A stretch of DNA of 64,000 bases, from NCBI GenBank assembly GCA_963829705.1, contig CAWHJN010000005.1:1116001-1180000 (forward strand). The letters run 5' to 3'. How positions within the stretch are numbered: the stretch's first letter is position 1; each line of letters begins with the position of its first letter. The notes below the pieces were generated by a model. It had not been told where the DNA came from. It saw only the letters and a list, made by a program, of their open reading frames with translations, and did not search any database. Origin of the DNA: CAWHJN01 sp963829705 (GTDB taxonomy: Bacteria > Bacteroidota > Rhodothermia > Rhodothermales > BA12). The translations under genes and the position numbers were made by a program. Shown piece after piece: positions 8,622 to 17,928 of the stretch.

Positions 8622-9563
8622 TTACCGGGCGGCGGCGCGGCGGAGACGGTCGTTGAGGGCGCGGCCGATTTCTGTTTCCGGCACGGGCTGGCAGACGATG
8701 GTGGCGATGTGCGCGGCGTCGCAGCGGCGAAAGAAATCGTACAGCGCGTGCGCGTAGTCTTCGAGCGTGGCGCAGGAGTGGACGAGCGCGGCGTGCAGTT
8801 CCGGTGGCGGATCGCCCGTTCCGATCCACGCCACGGGCTGTGCGGCATCGCCGGGCAGCGTGCCGAGCACGACGCGGGCGCGGGGCGCGTAATGGCGATG
8901 CCGCGTGCCGGGGCTGCGCGCCAGTTCCGCCGCGTGGCTCTCCGGCAACCGGACCGATGGCACGACACTCCGCAGCATTTCGAGCGTGACGACGCCCGGA
9001 CGCAGCACGAGCGGAACGTCTCCGGTGCAGTCCACGACGGTGGACTCCAGCCCCCGCGTCGCCTGCGGGCCACGCAGAATCCCGTCGATGCGCCCGTCGA
9101 GGTCGAGCGCAACGGCCTCCCACGTCGTCGGGCTGGGGCGGCCCGAGCGGTTGGCGGACGGCGCGGCGACGGGCACGCCGCAGGCCCTGAGAAACGTCTG
9201 CGCGATGGGCATCGACGGCACGCGCACGCCCACGGTGTCCAGCCCCGCGCTCACGGCGGCGGGCAGAGTAGGGTGGCGTTCGAGAACGAGCGTGAGCGGG
9301 CCAGGGAAAAACGCCGCTATCAGCGCGCGGGCGCTCTCAGGCACGTGGGTCACCACGGTTTCGAGCGAGGCGGCGTGTGGCAGGTGTACGATCAGCGGGT
9401 TGTCGGAGGGGCGTCCTTTCGCCTCGAACACCCGCGCGATGGCCGCCTCGTCTCGGGCATCGACGCCCAACCCGTAGACCGTTTCGGTGGGAAACGCCAC
9501 GCAGCCGCCTGCGCGCACGAGCGCGGCGGCGCGTTCGGGACTGTCGAAATACTGCGTGGTCAC
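8622..9563 (-). CDS. sua5: L-threonylcarbamoyladenylate synthase, Sua5 type
   Basis: At 313 residues this is the long Sua5 form, not the short TsaC. It makes threonylcarbamoyl-AMP from threonine, bicarbonate and ATP, the first step of the t6A37 modification of ANN-decoding tRNAs. The YrdC domain covers about residues 8-190 with AFPTETVYGLG (after the start), KGRPSDNPL, PGPLTLVL, VRVPSMP and APSANRSGRPSPT. The linker SPGTRHRHYAP near residue 220 is the Sua5 hallmark that closes over the active site, followed by a Rossmann-like C-terminal domain. It lies alone on the minus strand and is convergent with the FAD oxidoreductase. Confidence 0.95.
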   Translation of the reverse strand: MTTQYFDSPERAAALVRAGGCVAFPTETVYGLGVDARDEAAIARVFEAKGRPSDNPLIVHLPHAASLETVVTHVPESARALIAAFFPGPLTLVLERHPTLPAAVSAGLDTVGVRVPSMPIAQTFLRACGVPVAAPSANRSGRPSPTTWEAVALDLDGRIDGILRGPQATRGLESTVVDCTGDVPLVLRPGVVTLEMLRSVVPSVRLPESHAAELARSPGTRHRHYAPRARVVLGTLPGDAAQPVAWIGTGDPPPELHAALVHSCATLEDYAHALYDFFRRCDAAHIATIVCQPVPETEIGRALNDRLRRAAAR

Positions 9564-9735
9564 CGGCAGGTGGGGGCGTGCGTGGAGCCGCCAACGTCAA
9601 CCCATGCCGCCTGTGCCCGGCGTGCTGCGGAGTTCAGGGAGGCCTGTAATCGTTGCGCGGTAGGGACGTGCCGTTGCACCTTCCTCCGGCAACCGGGCGC
9701 TCCTTTCTTTTCCGTTCCGCGCCCTGCTTTCCCCG

Positions 9736-11235
9736 TCACCAGCCGCGTCGCCGTGTGGTGGTGGGTTTTTTGCGCGGCTCAGGGTCGGTCCAGCCGAGGG
9801 GGCGCTCCTCGTCGTCGGAGGGTGCGGCCTCGGTGGCAGGCGCGGGCACGGTAGGCGACGCGGGCGTCGGGCGAGCGACGGGGCGTGTGCGCGGCATGGC
9901 CTCGGCGATGGGTTCGCGGACGATGGGCGCGGCGTCGGGCAGGAGTTCTGCGGCGCGGTCGGAGGTTTCGACGATGGGATCCGCGGGCGGTGGGTCGTTT
10001 GGGTCGTTGAAGACCGGCGTGTCGTCGTTCGCGGCGAGCGCGGGGAGATCGGGCACGGACGCGCCTTCGAGCGTCGAGATGTCGGTGCCGGGGTAGTAGA
10101 ACGCCAGGATCTGCTCGGCGGTGCGGCCTTCGAGCGCCTGCCCGTGCGCGCCCCACTGGCTCATGCCCACCCCGTGCCCGAAGCCGCGCCCCTCAAAGAC
10201 GTAGCGGTTGCCCTCGCGCCGTGCGTCGAAGAGCGTGCTGCGGATGCTCGTCACGCCGAAGCGATCTGACAGCGTCTTGCGGAACTGCGGCCCGGTGATG
10301 GTGACGTCGCGCCCGGCGCGTTGCAGCGTCACCGTCGCCACGCGGCCCTCGGGCGTGCGGCCCGCCACGACGAAGCCCGTCACGCCGCGTCCGTAGGCAT
10401 CGGAGAGCGCCCGCAGCACCTGGGCGCGGTCGAGCCGGGTCGTCCACACGCGATGCGGCGAGACGCGGTCGTAGGGATCGGGGCGCGTCTGGAGATAGGG
10501 TTTGGCCGGGCCGCTCCACACCTCCTGGTTGCTCGCCGCCACGCCGCCGTTGGAGGCTGAATACACGGCCTCGGCCAGATTCCCCTGCCACATCAGCACC
10601 TGCCCGCGTGTGGCCGCGACGGCGGCTTTCACCCGCTCCGTCACGCCGTCGGTGCCGTGGTACACCTGCGAGCCGACGTGATCGACCACATCGTAATCGG
10701 CGTGCAGCCGTCCGCGCGTGTAGAGCGCGTAGGTGCGCGCCAGCACGGCCATCGCTTTGGTGCCCTCGTCGTCGTCCAGCCCGTACTCGCGCTGCACGAC
10801 ACCCGCCACATAGGTTTCGAGATCGACGGTGTGGACGAGTTGCAGCACCTCGCCGGCGCGGTCGGCGCGCAGCGTGCCCAGATAGCTCTGCTCGGTGGTT
10901 TTGCCGCCGGCCTCCACGCGCAGCCGCATCCCGACTGCTCCGCTCGCGTCGCCCGGTTGCCCGATGAGGACGGCGGGCGCGTAGAACGTCAGTCCGGGCG
11001 CGTCGATGCGGATACGCAGCGCCTCGGCGCGCAGCGTCACCGTCTGACCCGGCGCGAGCAGGACGAGCGCTTCGGGGTCTTCGCTCGTGAAGACAGCCAG
11101 CGCCGTCGTGGCTTCGAGCGTGACGGTGCGGGGGCTGAGGTTCTCGAACAGCCGTACCCGGATGGTCTCGGGCGGGGCGGCGAGGGCGCTCGTACCCACG
11201 AGGGCGAGCAGCAGAAGGCAGAGAGGCAAGCGCAT
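9736..11235 (-). CDS. SpoIID/LytB-domain secreted protein
   Basis: A 499-residue exported protein. A signal peptide (about residues 1-19, ending SALAA) is followed by an Ig-like segment and a SpoIID/LytB core: DLETYVAGVVQREYG near residue 140, AVLARTYALY, VYSASNGGVAA and the C-terminal GRGFGHGVGMSQWG (about residues 353-366). In Bacillus SpoIID is a lytic transglycosylase acting on denuded glycan; in Bacteroidota such proteins are thought to remodel peptidoglycan without sporulation. The last about 110 residues are Pro/Ala/Asp-rich, probably disordered, and end in a basic RKKPTTTRRRGW tail. A TAGTTTAC element lies about 26 bp upstream of the ATG on the coding strand and could be a weak promoter. 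Confidence 0.9.
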   Translation of the reverse strand: MRLPLCLLLLALVGTSALAAPPETIRVRLFENLSPRTVTLEATTALAVFTSEDPEALVLLAPGQTVTLRAEALRIRIDAPGLTFYAPAVLIGQPGDASGAVGMRLRVEAGGKTTEQSYLGTLRADRAGEVLQLVHTVDLETYVAGVVQREYGLDDDEGTKAMAVLARTYALYTRGRLHADYDVVDHVGSQVYHGTDGVTERVKAAVAATRGQVLMWQGNLAEAVYSASNGGVAASNQEVWSGPAKPYLQTRPDPYDRVSPHRVWTTRLDRAQVLRALSDAYGRGVTGFVVAGRTPEGRVATVTLQRAGRDVTITGPQFRKTLSDRFGVTSIRSTLFDARREGNRYVFEGRGFGHGVGMSQWGAHGQALEGRTAEQILAFYYPGTDISTLEGASVPDLPALAANDDTPVFNDPNDPPPADPIVETSDRAAELLPDAAPIVREPIAEAMPRTRPVARPTPASPTVPAPATEAAPSDDEERPLGWTDPEPRKKPTTTRRRGW

Positions 11236-11400
11236 GGCGCGTCGGGATTGGGCTCGCCCGGTAAACTACGGCACCCGACCTCACGCGATAGTGGACATGC
11301 GTTACGAGATCGGAACGGTTGAGTTTGTGGGTTCGGGATTCTGGGGGTCGGATTGCGGAAAGGGGAAGCCTGACCCCTTCGCCGTTGTCCGTTCTGGAGC

Positions 11401-11488
11401 CCTCGCCTTGAGCGAGCAGAGCGCGTCGAAGGGGCTGCCCGGCGACGCCACCGGGCGGCAGGAGATGCTGGAGACGCGTTGCTCGCTC
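11401..11488. repeat. REP-like inverted-repeat element, copy A
   Basis: The element is bounded by GAGCGAGC (11410-11417) and its inverse GCTCGCTC (11481-11488). It shares GCGTCGAAGGGGCT, GCCACCG, GGCAGGA and GCGTTGCTCGCTC-like blocks with copy B at 60171-60267. It sits in the 276-bp spacer between the SpoIID gene and the LytTR regulator. A short hairpin AAGGGG...CCCCTT (11360-11379) lies just to its left. Confidence 0.7.
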
Positions 11489-11511
11489 CACATTTCCGAC
11501 CTCCGACGTTG

Positions 11512-12324
11512 CTACGAAATCATCCGCTCTTTCAGCAGGCGCGAGCGTTCGCGGCTGGCGATGACCTCGTGGTCGCCGGTGAGGAGGAGTTTGTAGCGCC
11601 CGCTGAACCACGGCACCATCTCGCGGATGTGCGCCATCTGCACGAGCGCCGAGCGGTGGACGCGCATGAAGGCGTCGGGATCGAGGTGACCTTCGAGGTG
11701 GTCGAGTGTGTGCGAGACGAGGTGCTGGCGCAGCGGGGCGCGCGGGCCACCGTCGTCATCGGTGATGAAGAGGCGCGTGATGCCTTCCTGCACCTCCGCC
11801 GTCACGACGTGCTCGACGGGGATGACGAGCAACCGGTCGCGGTAGGGCACTGAGATCTGCCGCAGGTACTCGGCGGCACGCGGCACCGCGCGCGGCAGGG
11901 CGTCGAGGTAATCGAACAGCCGGGCGATGCGGTCGGCGTCCTCGGGCTGTCCACGGCGGTGCCGCGCCTCGACGCGGGCGACGGCGCGCTCCAGCTTTTC
12001 CTGCGAGATGGGCTTCAGGAGGTAATCGACCGCGTTCGCCTCGAAGGCACGCACGGCATACTCGTCGTAGGCCGTCGTGAAGACGACATCCGGGCGGCGG
12101 TCTTCGGGGAGCTTTTCGAGCACGGCGAAGCCGTCGAGGCCCGGCATCTGGATGTCGAGAAACGCGAGGTCGAAGTGTTCTGCGCCGAGCATCTCGAAGG
12201 CCTCGACGCCGTCGGCAGCGGTGGCGGCGAGCGTCAGCCGGTTCGCGTCGGCAAACGGCGCGAGCATCCGCGCCAGGCGCGAGCGGGCAGGAGGTTCGTC
12301 GTCGGCGAGCAGGCAGCGGAGCAT
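11512..12324 (-). CDS. LytTR-family response regulator
   Basis: A 270-residue two-component regulator. The receiver domain (residues 1-120) has LLADDEPPAR acidic residues, the phospho-acceptor in LAFLDIQMPGLDG, the switch Thr in VVFTTAYDEYA and the Lys in YLLKPISQEKL. The C-terminal LytTR DNA-binding domain (about residues 165-270) contains VHRSALVQMAHI and SGRYKLLLTGDHEV. Such regulators bind paired short direct repeats upstream of targets. The histidine kinase gene is 124 bp upstream on the same strand, forming a LytS/LytR-like pair. The start ATG at 12324 is preceded by the pyrimidine-rich leader repeat; longer in-frame starts would translate that repeat and are rejected. Confidence 0.95.
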   Translation of the reverse strand: MLRCLLADDEPPARSRLARMLAPFADANRLTLAATAADGVEAFEMLGAEHFDLAFLDIQMPGLDGFAVLEKLPEDRRPDVVFTTAYDEYAVRAFEANAVDYLLKPISQEKLERAVARVEARHRRGQPEDADRIARLFDYLDALPRAVPRAAEYLRQISVPYRDRLLVIPVEHVVTAEVQEGITRLFITDDDGGPRAPLRQHLVSHTLDHLEGHLDPDAFMRVHRSALVQMAHIREMVPWFSGRYKLLLTGDHEVIASRERSRLLKERMIS

Positions 12325-12361
12325 GGGGATTTCGGATTTCAGATGTGGGATTTCGGAAGTA
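12325..12361 (-). repeat. Pyrimidine-rich start-proximal repeat before the LytTR regulator
   Basis: Read on the minus strand, ACTTCCGAAATCCCA and TGAAATCCGAAATCCCC run straight into the ATG. It closely resembles the sequences before the methyltransferase (6691-6733) and the Smr gene (58635-58672). Confidence 0.7.
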
Positions 12362-12448
12362 CGGGGTGCAGCAGCCTTTCCCGCTTGCGGGGTGCTGCGT
12401 CCTGCGGAAGCAGCGCTCTCGGAAAACGAACACCGTCGCATGTCACCC

Positions 12449-14953
12449 TCACGGCATCGCGCCAGCAGAACGCGGCAGGCGCAGCGTTGCGCGTGTGCCC
12501 GCGCCCGGCGCGCTTTCCAGGCGGAGCAAGCCGTTTTCGCCGTACAGATGCGCGAGGCGCTGCTCGACGTTGCGAAGCCCGATGCCCGCGTGCTCCTGCG
12601 ACGGCGGGCGATCTTCGGTGGCCGCCAGCCCCACGCCGTCGTCGGCGACGGTCACCTCGACGGCATCGTCTACCTGCCGGGCGGTGATCTCGACGCAGCC
12701 ACCGCCGCGGCGCGACCCCAGCCCGTGCTTTACCGCGTTCTCCACCAGCGTCTGCACGGCGAAGGCGGGAACGGGCACGCCGTGCAACGCGGCGGGCACC
12801 TCCACGCGCGTGGCGAGGGCGTCGCCAAAGCGGGCGCGCTCAATGGCGAGGTAATGCCCGACGAGCGCCAGCTCGCGCCCCAGCGATACGAACGCAGCGT
12901 CTGCCGTTTGCAGGGTGTGCCGGAAGATGGCCGACAGGTGCTCCACGACCCGCTCGGCCTCGACGGGCCGCTCGGCGACGAGCGAGGCGATGGTGTTGAG
13001 CGCGTTGAAGAGAAAGTGCGGGTTGATCTGCGCGCGCAGCGCCACGAGTTGCGCCTCGGAGTGCCCCTTCGCCAGCGCCTTCTCGCGCTCGATGAGCCCG
13101 AGGCGCTCGACGGCCAGCCCGAACTGCCCACACAGGATGCGGAGAAAGTCGAGGTCTTCGAGGTTGTAGACGGCCCGTCGCCCGCGCTTGTCGGCCAGCG
13201 CCAGCAGCCCTACGGCTTCCTGCTCGCCCTGGATGGGCAGCACCACCGCCGCGCCCACGCTGCGGAGTTCGCGTTCGAGCGCGCCCGGCAGGCGCACGTC
13301 GCTCAGCTCGGCGTCGCGCGTCCAGAGCTCGCGCTGCGTGTCGAGGCTGGGCCAGAGGCGGCGCACGGCCGCTGCCGTCAGGTGCGGCGGCGCGGGATGG
13401 TAGGCTGCCGACCGCCACTCGTCATCGGGGCGGCGGTAGAAGAGCACGGCGCTCGTGGCCTCGACGGTGCGGCCTGCCAGCGCGACCGTCATCCTGGCCA
13501 GGCCCTCCGGGTCGAACTGCGCGCCGAGGTCGCGTCCGTAGTGGCGCAGGGCGAGGCGGGCGCGCTGCTGGTCGCTGGTGAGAAACGCGGGCGAGTCGCG
13601 CAGCCACTTCTTAGCCCGGTCGGCGGCCATCAGCAACACCACGCACAGCACGCCACCGATGAGGTAGACGGGCGCCTCGGTGCGCCGCAAGATGGGGCCG
13701 AGCACGTAGAGCGTGCCGGTGAACAGGATAAACACCGACCCCGCGAGCAGGCCGTTGAGTAGCGCCGCCGACACGACTGTCCCCACCTTCCCGTAGCGGA
13801 GCGTCGAGAGGGCGACGAGCGTGATGGGGGCCACAGAGAGCAATTGCGTGAGCACGACGAGCCACCCCAGCGTGGCATCGTCGACGGTCGAGAGCAGCGG
13901 CAGCAGGCCCAGCAGCGCCAGGCCCACGAGCGTCGCCACGGCGAGGGTGAGGGCGCTGCCCCAGCGGTTCCAGCCGCCGGCCCGGGCGCGCGCGGCCTCG
14001 CCGCGGTGCAGCAGCAGCGCCAGCGCCGCCGCGCCCGCGATGTAGCAGGCGGTGTAAAACAGCATCGGCCCGACGAGCACATCCAGCGACAGCGGCCCCA
14101 GCGCGCCGCGTGTGGCCGTCGCCAGCGCGAGCGCGCCCAGCAGCACCGGCGGCGCGTAGCGCAGCGGGGCCGTCCGCCGGAACGCCCGCGTGCGCCCGCC
14201 GCCCGCGCGGGTGAGCACGTTCGACATCAGCAGGGCCGGAAACAGCAGCCATCCCGCCAGGCCGAGGACGGTCAGCGTCTGGAAGACGAGGTCGTAGCGC
14301 GAGCCGGGCACGCCTGCGGGGCCGAAAAACTCCACCAGCAGCAGCCGCGCCAGGTTGCTGAACATCCACAGCGACGAGACGACGATGAGCACCAGCGAGA
14401 AGCGCGCGCGCAGGCTGCTGCGCGCCAGCGGGATCGCAATGGCCAGGCCGAGCACGTGCAGGAGCGAGCCGATGAGAAAGCTCCACAGCGCGAACAGCCA
14501 CAGCCCCGTCGACAGCGGGTAGAGGAACGTCGGGTAGCGCGTCACCTGCACGGGCACCACCAGCGTCCGCTCGTCGCGCAGCACCTCGAAGTACACCTCG
14601 GTGCCCGGCGGGATGCCCTCGATCACCTTCTTGAGTTCCTCGACGCCGAAGATGATCTGCCCCTCGAACGAGACGAACACGTCGCCCTCGCGCAAGCCCG
14701 CGTCGACCGCCGGGCTGCGCGGAAACACGTAGGCCGCCACGATCTGCCCCTCGTCGTCCATCCACTGCACCCAGTCGAAACTGCGCTCGGTGGCACTCTC
14801 GACCGCGCCGCGCTGGAGCAGGCGCGAGAGTTTCACCCAGTCGCGCAGCAACCGCCCCAGCGGCAACAGCGCCAGCACGGGCACGAGCACCGCCAGCGTC
14901 AGCCCCAGGCGGGCGGGGCGAAAAGTCGAGCGCGAGGGACGGAGCACGGGCAT
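12449..14953 (-). CDS. LytS-like histidine kinase with PDZ, multi-TM and GAF domains
   Basis: The 834-residue protein starts with a membrane helix (about residues 15-33), followed by a PDZ-like domain (about 70-140: FPRSPAVDAGLREGDVFVSFEG) that should be periplasmic. About eight more helices follow to residue 430, then a cytoplasmic GAF domain (about 455-610). The kinase core is of the His_kinase/LytS class: the phospho-acceptor in QINPHFLFNALNTIASLV and an HATPase with VENAVKHGL, VADDGVGL and GIGLRNVEQRL. PDZ domains usually bind C-terminal peptides, so it may sense exposed protein ends in the envelope; this is inference. It precedes its LytTR partner by 124 bp. ATG 14953 is preferred to an upstream ATG at 15013, because the preceding residues are not hydrophobic. 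Confidence 0.92.
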   Translation of the reverse strand: MPVLRPSRSTFRPARLGLTLAVLVPVLALLPLGRLLRDWVKLSRLLQRGAVESATERSFDWVQWMDDEGQIVAAYVFPRSPAVDAGLREGDVFVSFEGQIIFGVEELKKVIEGIPPGTEVYFEVLRDERTLVVPVQVTRYPTFLYPLSTGLWLFALWSFLIGSLLHVLGLAIAIPLARSSLRARFSLVLIVVSSLWMFSNLARLLLVEFFGPAGVPGSRYDLVFQTLTVLGLAGWLLFPALLMSNVLTRAGGGRTRAFRRTAPLRYAPPVLLGALALATATRGALGPLSLDVLVGPMLFYTACYIAGAAALALLLHRGEAARARAGGWNRWGSALTLAVATLVGLALLGLLPLLSTVDDATLGWLVVLTQLLSVAPITLVALSTLRYGKVGTVVSAALLNGLLAGSVFILFTGTLYVLGPILRRTEAPVYLIGGVLCVVLLMAADRAKKWLRDSPAFLTSDQQRARLALRHYGRDLGAQFDPEGLARMTVALAGRTVEATSAVLFYRRPDDEWRSAAYHPAPPHLTAAAVRRLWPSLDTQRELWTRDAELSDVRLPGALERELRSVGAAVVLPIQGEQEAVGLLALADKRGRRAVYNLEDLDFLRILCGQFGLAVERLGLIEREKALAKGHSEAQLVALRAQINPHFLFNALNTIASLVAERPVEAERVVEHLSAIFRHTLQTADAAFVSLGRELALVGHYLAIERARFGDALATRVEVPAALHGVPVPAFAVQTLVENAVKHGLGSRRGGGCVEITARQVDDAVEVTVADDGVGLAATEDRPPSQEHAGIGLRNVEQRLAHLYGENGLLRLESAPGAGTRATLRLPRSAGAMP

Positions 14954-15055
14954 GGCGGACCGGACGGTACGCCAGAAGGTACGTGCGGGCTGCCGGGGGA
15001 TGGGGCAGGGCAACGCAATGTGCGCTCCCCAGGCCCGGCCCCGGCAAACGCGGCG

Positions 15056-17884
15056 TTACCGGCTCAAATACAGATTTCGCATCTCGTACGGCTTCGAGAA
15101 GTGCTCGTCGGTGAGTTCGTCCACGAACGCGATGGCCTCGCCGGTGGACTTCATCTCCGGCCCCAGTTCCTTCGACACCTCCGGGAATTTCTCCCACGAG
15201 AACACCGGCTCTTTGATGGCGAAGCCCGTCAGTGTCGATTCGAGCAGCCCCTGCTGGCGGAATGTCTCGATTTTCGCGCCCAGCATCACCTTCGCGCCGA
15301 TGGTGGCCACGGGCACGCCTGTCGCCTTCGCCACGAACGGGACGGTACGGCTCGCGCGCGGGTTGGCCTCGATGACGTAGACCGTCTCGCCCTTTACCGC
15401 CAGTTGCACGTTGATCATGCCCACGACGCCCAGTTCCTTTGCGATCTCGCTCACGTAGCGCCGGATGGTGTTCTGCACGTCTTCCGACAGCGAGTACGGC
15501 GGGAGGACGGCGGTGGAGTCGCCCGAGTGGACGCCCGCGGGTTCGATGTGCTGCATGATGCCGGCGATCCACACCTCGTCGCCGTCGCAGATGGCGTCGC
15601 AGTCGATCTCGGTGGCGTTTTCGAGAAAGAGGTCGAGCAGCATCTGGTTGTCGGGCAGCATCGCCAGGATGCGGTCCACGTACTCCTCGACCTCCTCGCC
15701 GTTGATGGCGATCCGCATTCCCTGCCCGCCCAGCACGTAGCTCGGGCGCACGAGCACCGGGTAGCCGATGTCCTCGGCCACGCGCCGTGCTTCCTCGGCA
15801 TCGGTGGCCATGCCGTAAGGCGGGAACGGGATCTCGAGCTTTTTGAGCAGTTCGGAAAACTTGCCCCGGTCCTCGGCCAGGTCCATCCGCTGGAACGGCG
15901 TGCCGAGGATGGGCACGCCCGCCTCCTCGAACTTCTGGGCCAGCTTCAGGGCCGTCTGCCCGCCGAGTTGCAACATCACGCCCTCGGGCTTCTCGTGCTC
16001 GACGATGTCGTAGACGCGCTCCCAGAAGACGGGCTCGAAGTACAGCTTGTCGGCAATGTCGAAGTCGGTCGAAACCGTCTCCGGGTTGCAGTTGATCATG
16101 ATGGCCTCGTAGTCCATCTCGCGCGCCGCCAGCACGCCGTGGACGCACGAGTAGTCGAACTCGATGCCCTGCCCGATGCGGTTCGGGCCGCTGCCGAGGA
16201 TGATGACTTTCTTTTTGTCCGACACCTCGCTCTCCGTCGCCGTCTCGTAGGTGGAGTAGAAGTAGGGCGTCTGGGCGGGGAATTCGCCCGCGCACGTGTC
16301 TACGAGGCCGAACGTCGGCGTCACGCCCAGTTCGTTGCGGTAGGCGCGCACGTCGTCTTCGGTGACGGGGCCGGGCACGAGGAACGCGATCTGCACGTCG
16401 GAGAAGCCCTGCGCCTTGACCTCGCGCAGCGCCTCGGCGTCGAGGTCGTGGAGCGCGGTCGTGGAGAGCATCTTCTCCGTCGTGACGAGCCCGTGGATCT
16501 TGTGGAGAAACCACGGATCGACCTTGGTGATGTCGGCCACTTCTTCCACAGAAGCGCCCAGCTTGAACGCGTTGCGGATCTGGAGCGTGCGGTCCCACTT
16601 GGGCCGCGCCAGCCGCTCGCGGACGTGCTTGCGGTCGGGCGGCTCGCGGTCTGCGCCGAGTCCGGCGTAGCCGATTTCGAGGCTCTGCCACGCTTTCTGA
16701 AGGGATTCCTCGAATGTCCGCCCGATAGCCATCACCTCGCCGACGGCCTTCATCTGCGTCGTCAACTCCTCGTCCACGCCCTCGAACTTGTCGAAATTCC
16801 AGCGCGGGATTTTGGTGACGACGTAATCGATGCTCGGCTCGAAACACGCGCTCGTCGTGCCGGTCACGTCGTTTTCGAGTTCGTCGAGCGTGTAGCCGAC
16901 GGCCAGCCGGGCGGCGACTTTGGCGATCGGGTAGCCGGTCGCTTTCGAAGCCAGCGCGCTCGACCGGCTCACGCGGGGGTTTATTTCGATGGCAATCATC
17001 CGGCCCGTGCCGGGGTGCACGGCGAACTGCACGTTGCATCCGCCCGCGAACGTGCCAATCGAGCGCATCATCTTGATGGCCGCGTCGCGCATCGTCTGGT
17101 ACTGCTTGTCGGTGAGCGTCTGCGTCGGCGCAACCGTCACGCTGTCGCCCGTGTGGACGCCCATCGGGTCGAGGTTTTCGATGGAGCAGATGATGATGAC
17201 GTTGTCGGCCTTGTCGCGCAAGAGTTCCAGCTCGTACTCCTTCCACCCGAACAGGCACTCGTCGATCAGGATCTCGTGGATGGGCGAGAGTTCGAGGCCG
17301 CGCGTGATCTTGCGGTCGAACTCGTCGGGCGTCCACACGATGCCGCCGCCCGAGCCGCCGAGCGTGAAACTCGGCCGGATGACGACGGGCAGCCCGCCCA
17401 ACTCCTGCGTGATTTCTTTGGCTTCCAGCAGACTCTTCGCCACCTTCGACCGCGCCTGGTCGATGCCGATGGTTTCCATCAGGTCGCGGAAACGCTGACG
17501 GTCCTCGGTGATCTCGATGGCGTCGATGTCCACCCCGATGACTTCGACGCCCATTTTCTCCCAGTAGCCCTGCTTGTGGAGCGTCTGCGCGAGGTTGAGC
17601 GCCGTCTGCCCGCCCATCGTCGGCAGCACCGCGTCGGGCCGCTCCTTCTCGACGATCTCCTTGATGGACGCGGGCGTGAGGGGCTGAAGGTAGATCTTGT
17701 CCGCCGTCATCGGGTCGGTCATGATCGTCGCCGGGTTCGAGTTGACGAGCACGACCTCGTACCCTTCTTTCCTGAGCGACCGCGCCGCCTGCGTGCCCGA
17801 GTAATCGAATTCGCACGCCTGCCCGATGATGATGGGGCCGGAGCCGATGAGGAGGATTTTGTGGATGTCGGTGCGCTTGGGCAT
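15056..17884 (-). CDS. carB: Carbamoyl-phosphate synthase large subunit, without regulatory domain
   Basis: CarB makes carbamoyl phosphate from bicarbonate, ammonia (tunnelled from CarA) and two ATP, for pyrimidine and arginine synthesis. Both ATP-grasp halves are complete: GSGPIIIGQACEFDYSG opens the first and GSGPNRIGQGIEFDYS the second, with RPSFTLGGSGGG and RPSYVLGGQGMRI as the nucleotide loops and EINPRVSRSS/EANPRASRT as the metal sites. The protein is 942 residues against 1073 in E. coli: it ends shortly after the second ATP-grasp unit and has no MGS-like allosteric domain, so UMP/ornithine control of the E. coli type is not expected. The end is natural, not a frameshift. carA lies upstream on the same strand. 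Confidence 0.97.
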   Translation of the reverse strand: MPKRTDIHKILLIGSGPIIIGQACEFDYSGTQAARSLRKEGYEVVLVNSNPATIMTDPMTADKIYLQPLTPASIKEIVEKERPDAVLPTMGGQTALNLAQTLHKQGYWEKMGVEVIGVDIDAIEITEDRQRFRDLMETIGIDQARSKVAKSLLEAKEITQELGGLPVVIRPSFTLGGSGGGIVWTPDEFDRKITRGLELSPIHEILIDECLFGWKEYELELLRDKADNVIIICSIENLDPMGVHTGDSVTVAPTQTLTDKQYQTMRDAAIKMMRSIGTFAGGCNVQFAVHPGTGRMIAIEINPRVSRSSALASKATGYPIAKVAARLAVGYTLDELENDVTGTTSACFEPSIDYVVTKIPRWNFDKFEGVDEELTTQMKAVGEVMAIGRTFEESLQKAWQSLEIGYAGLGADREPPDRKHVRERLARPKWDRTLQIRNAFKLGASVEEVADITKVDPWFLHKIHGLVTTEKMLSTTALHDLDAEALREVKAQGFSDVQIAFLVPGPVTEDDVRAYRNELGVTPTFGLVDTCAGEFPAQTPYFYSTYETATESEVSDKKKVIILGSGPNRIGQGIEFDYSCVHGVLAAREMDYEAIMINCNPETVSTDFDIADKLYFEPVFWERVYDIVEHEKPEGVMLQLGGQTALKLAQKFEEAGVPILGTPFQRMDLAEDRGKFSELLKKLEIPFPPYGMATDAEEARRVAEDIGYPVLVRPSYVLGGQGMRIAINGEEVEEYVDRILAMLPDNQMLLDLFLENATEIDCDAICDGDEVWIAGIMQHIEPAGVHSGDSTAVLPPYSLSEDVQNTIRRYVSEIAKELGVVGMINVQLAVKGETVYVIEANPRASRTVPFVAKATGVPVATIGAKVMLGAKIETFRQQGLLESTLTGFAIKEPVFSWEKFPEVSKELGPEMKSTGEAIAFVDELTDEHFSKPYEMRNLYLSR

Positions 17885-17928
17885 CTGGGGAAGGTCGGAG
17901 GTGGGAAGTCGGAACGCGGAAGTAGGGG
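17885..17928 (-). repeat. Pyrimidine-rich start-proximal repeat before carB
   Basis: On the coding strand ACTTCCGCGTTCCGACTTCC, then CCACCTCCGACCTTCCCCAG, runs into the carB ATG. The second half closely matches the end of the leader before wbqC at 30844. Confidence 0.65.
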
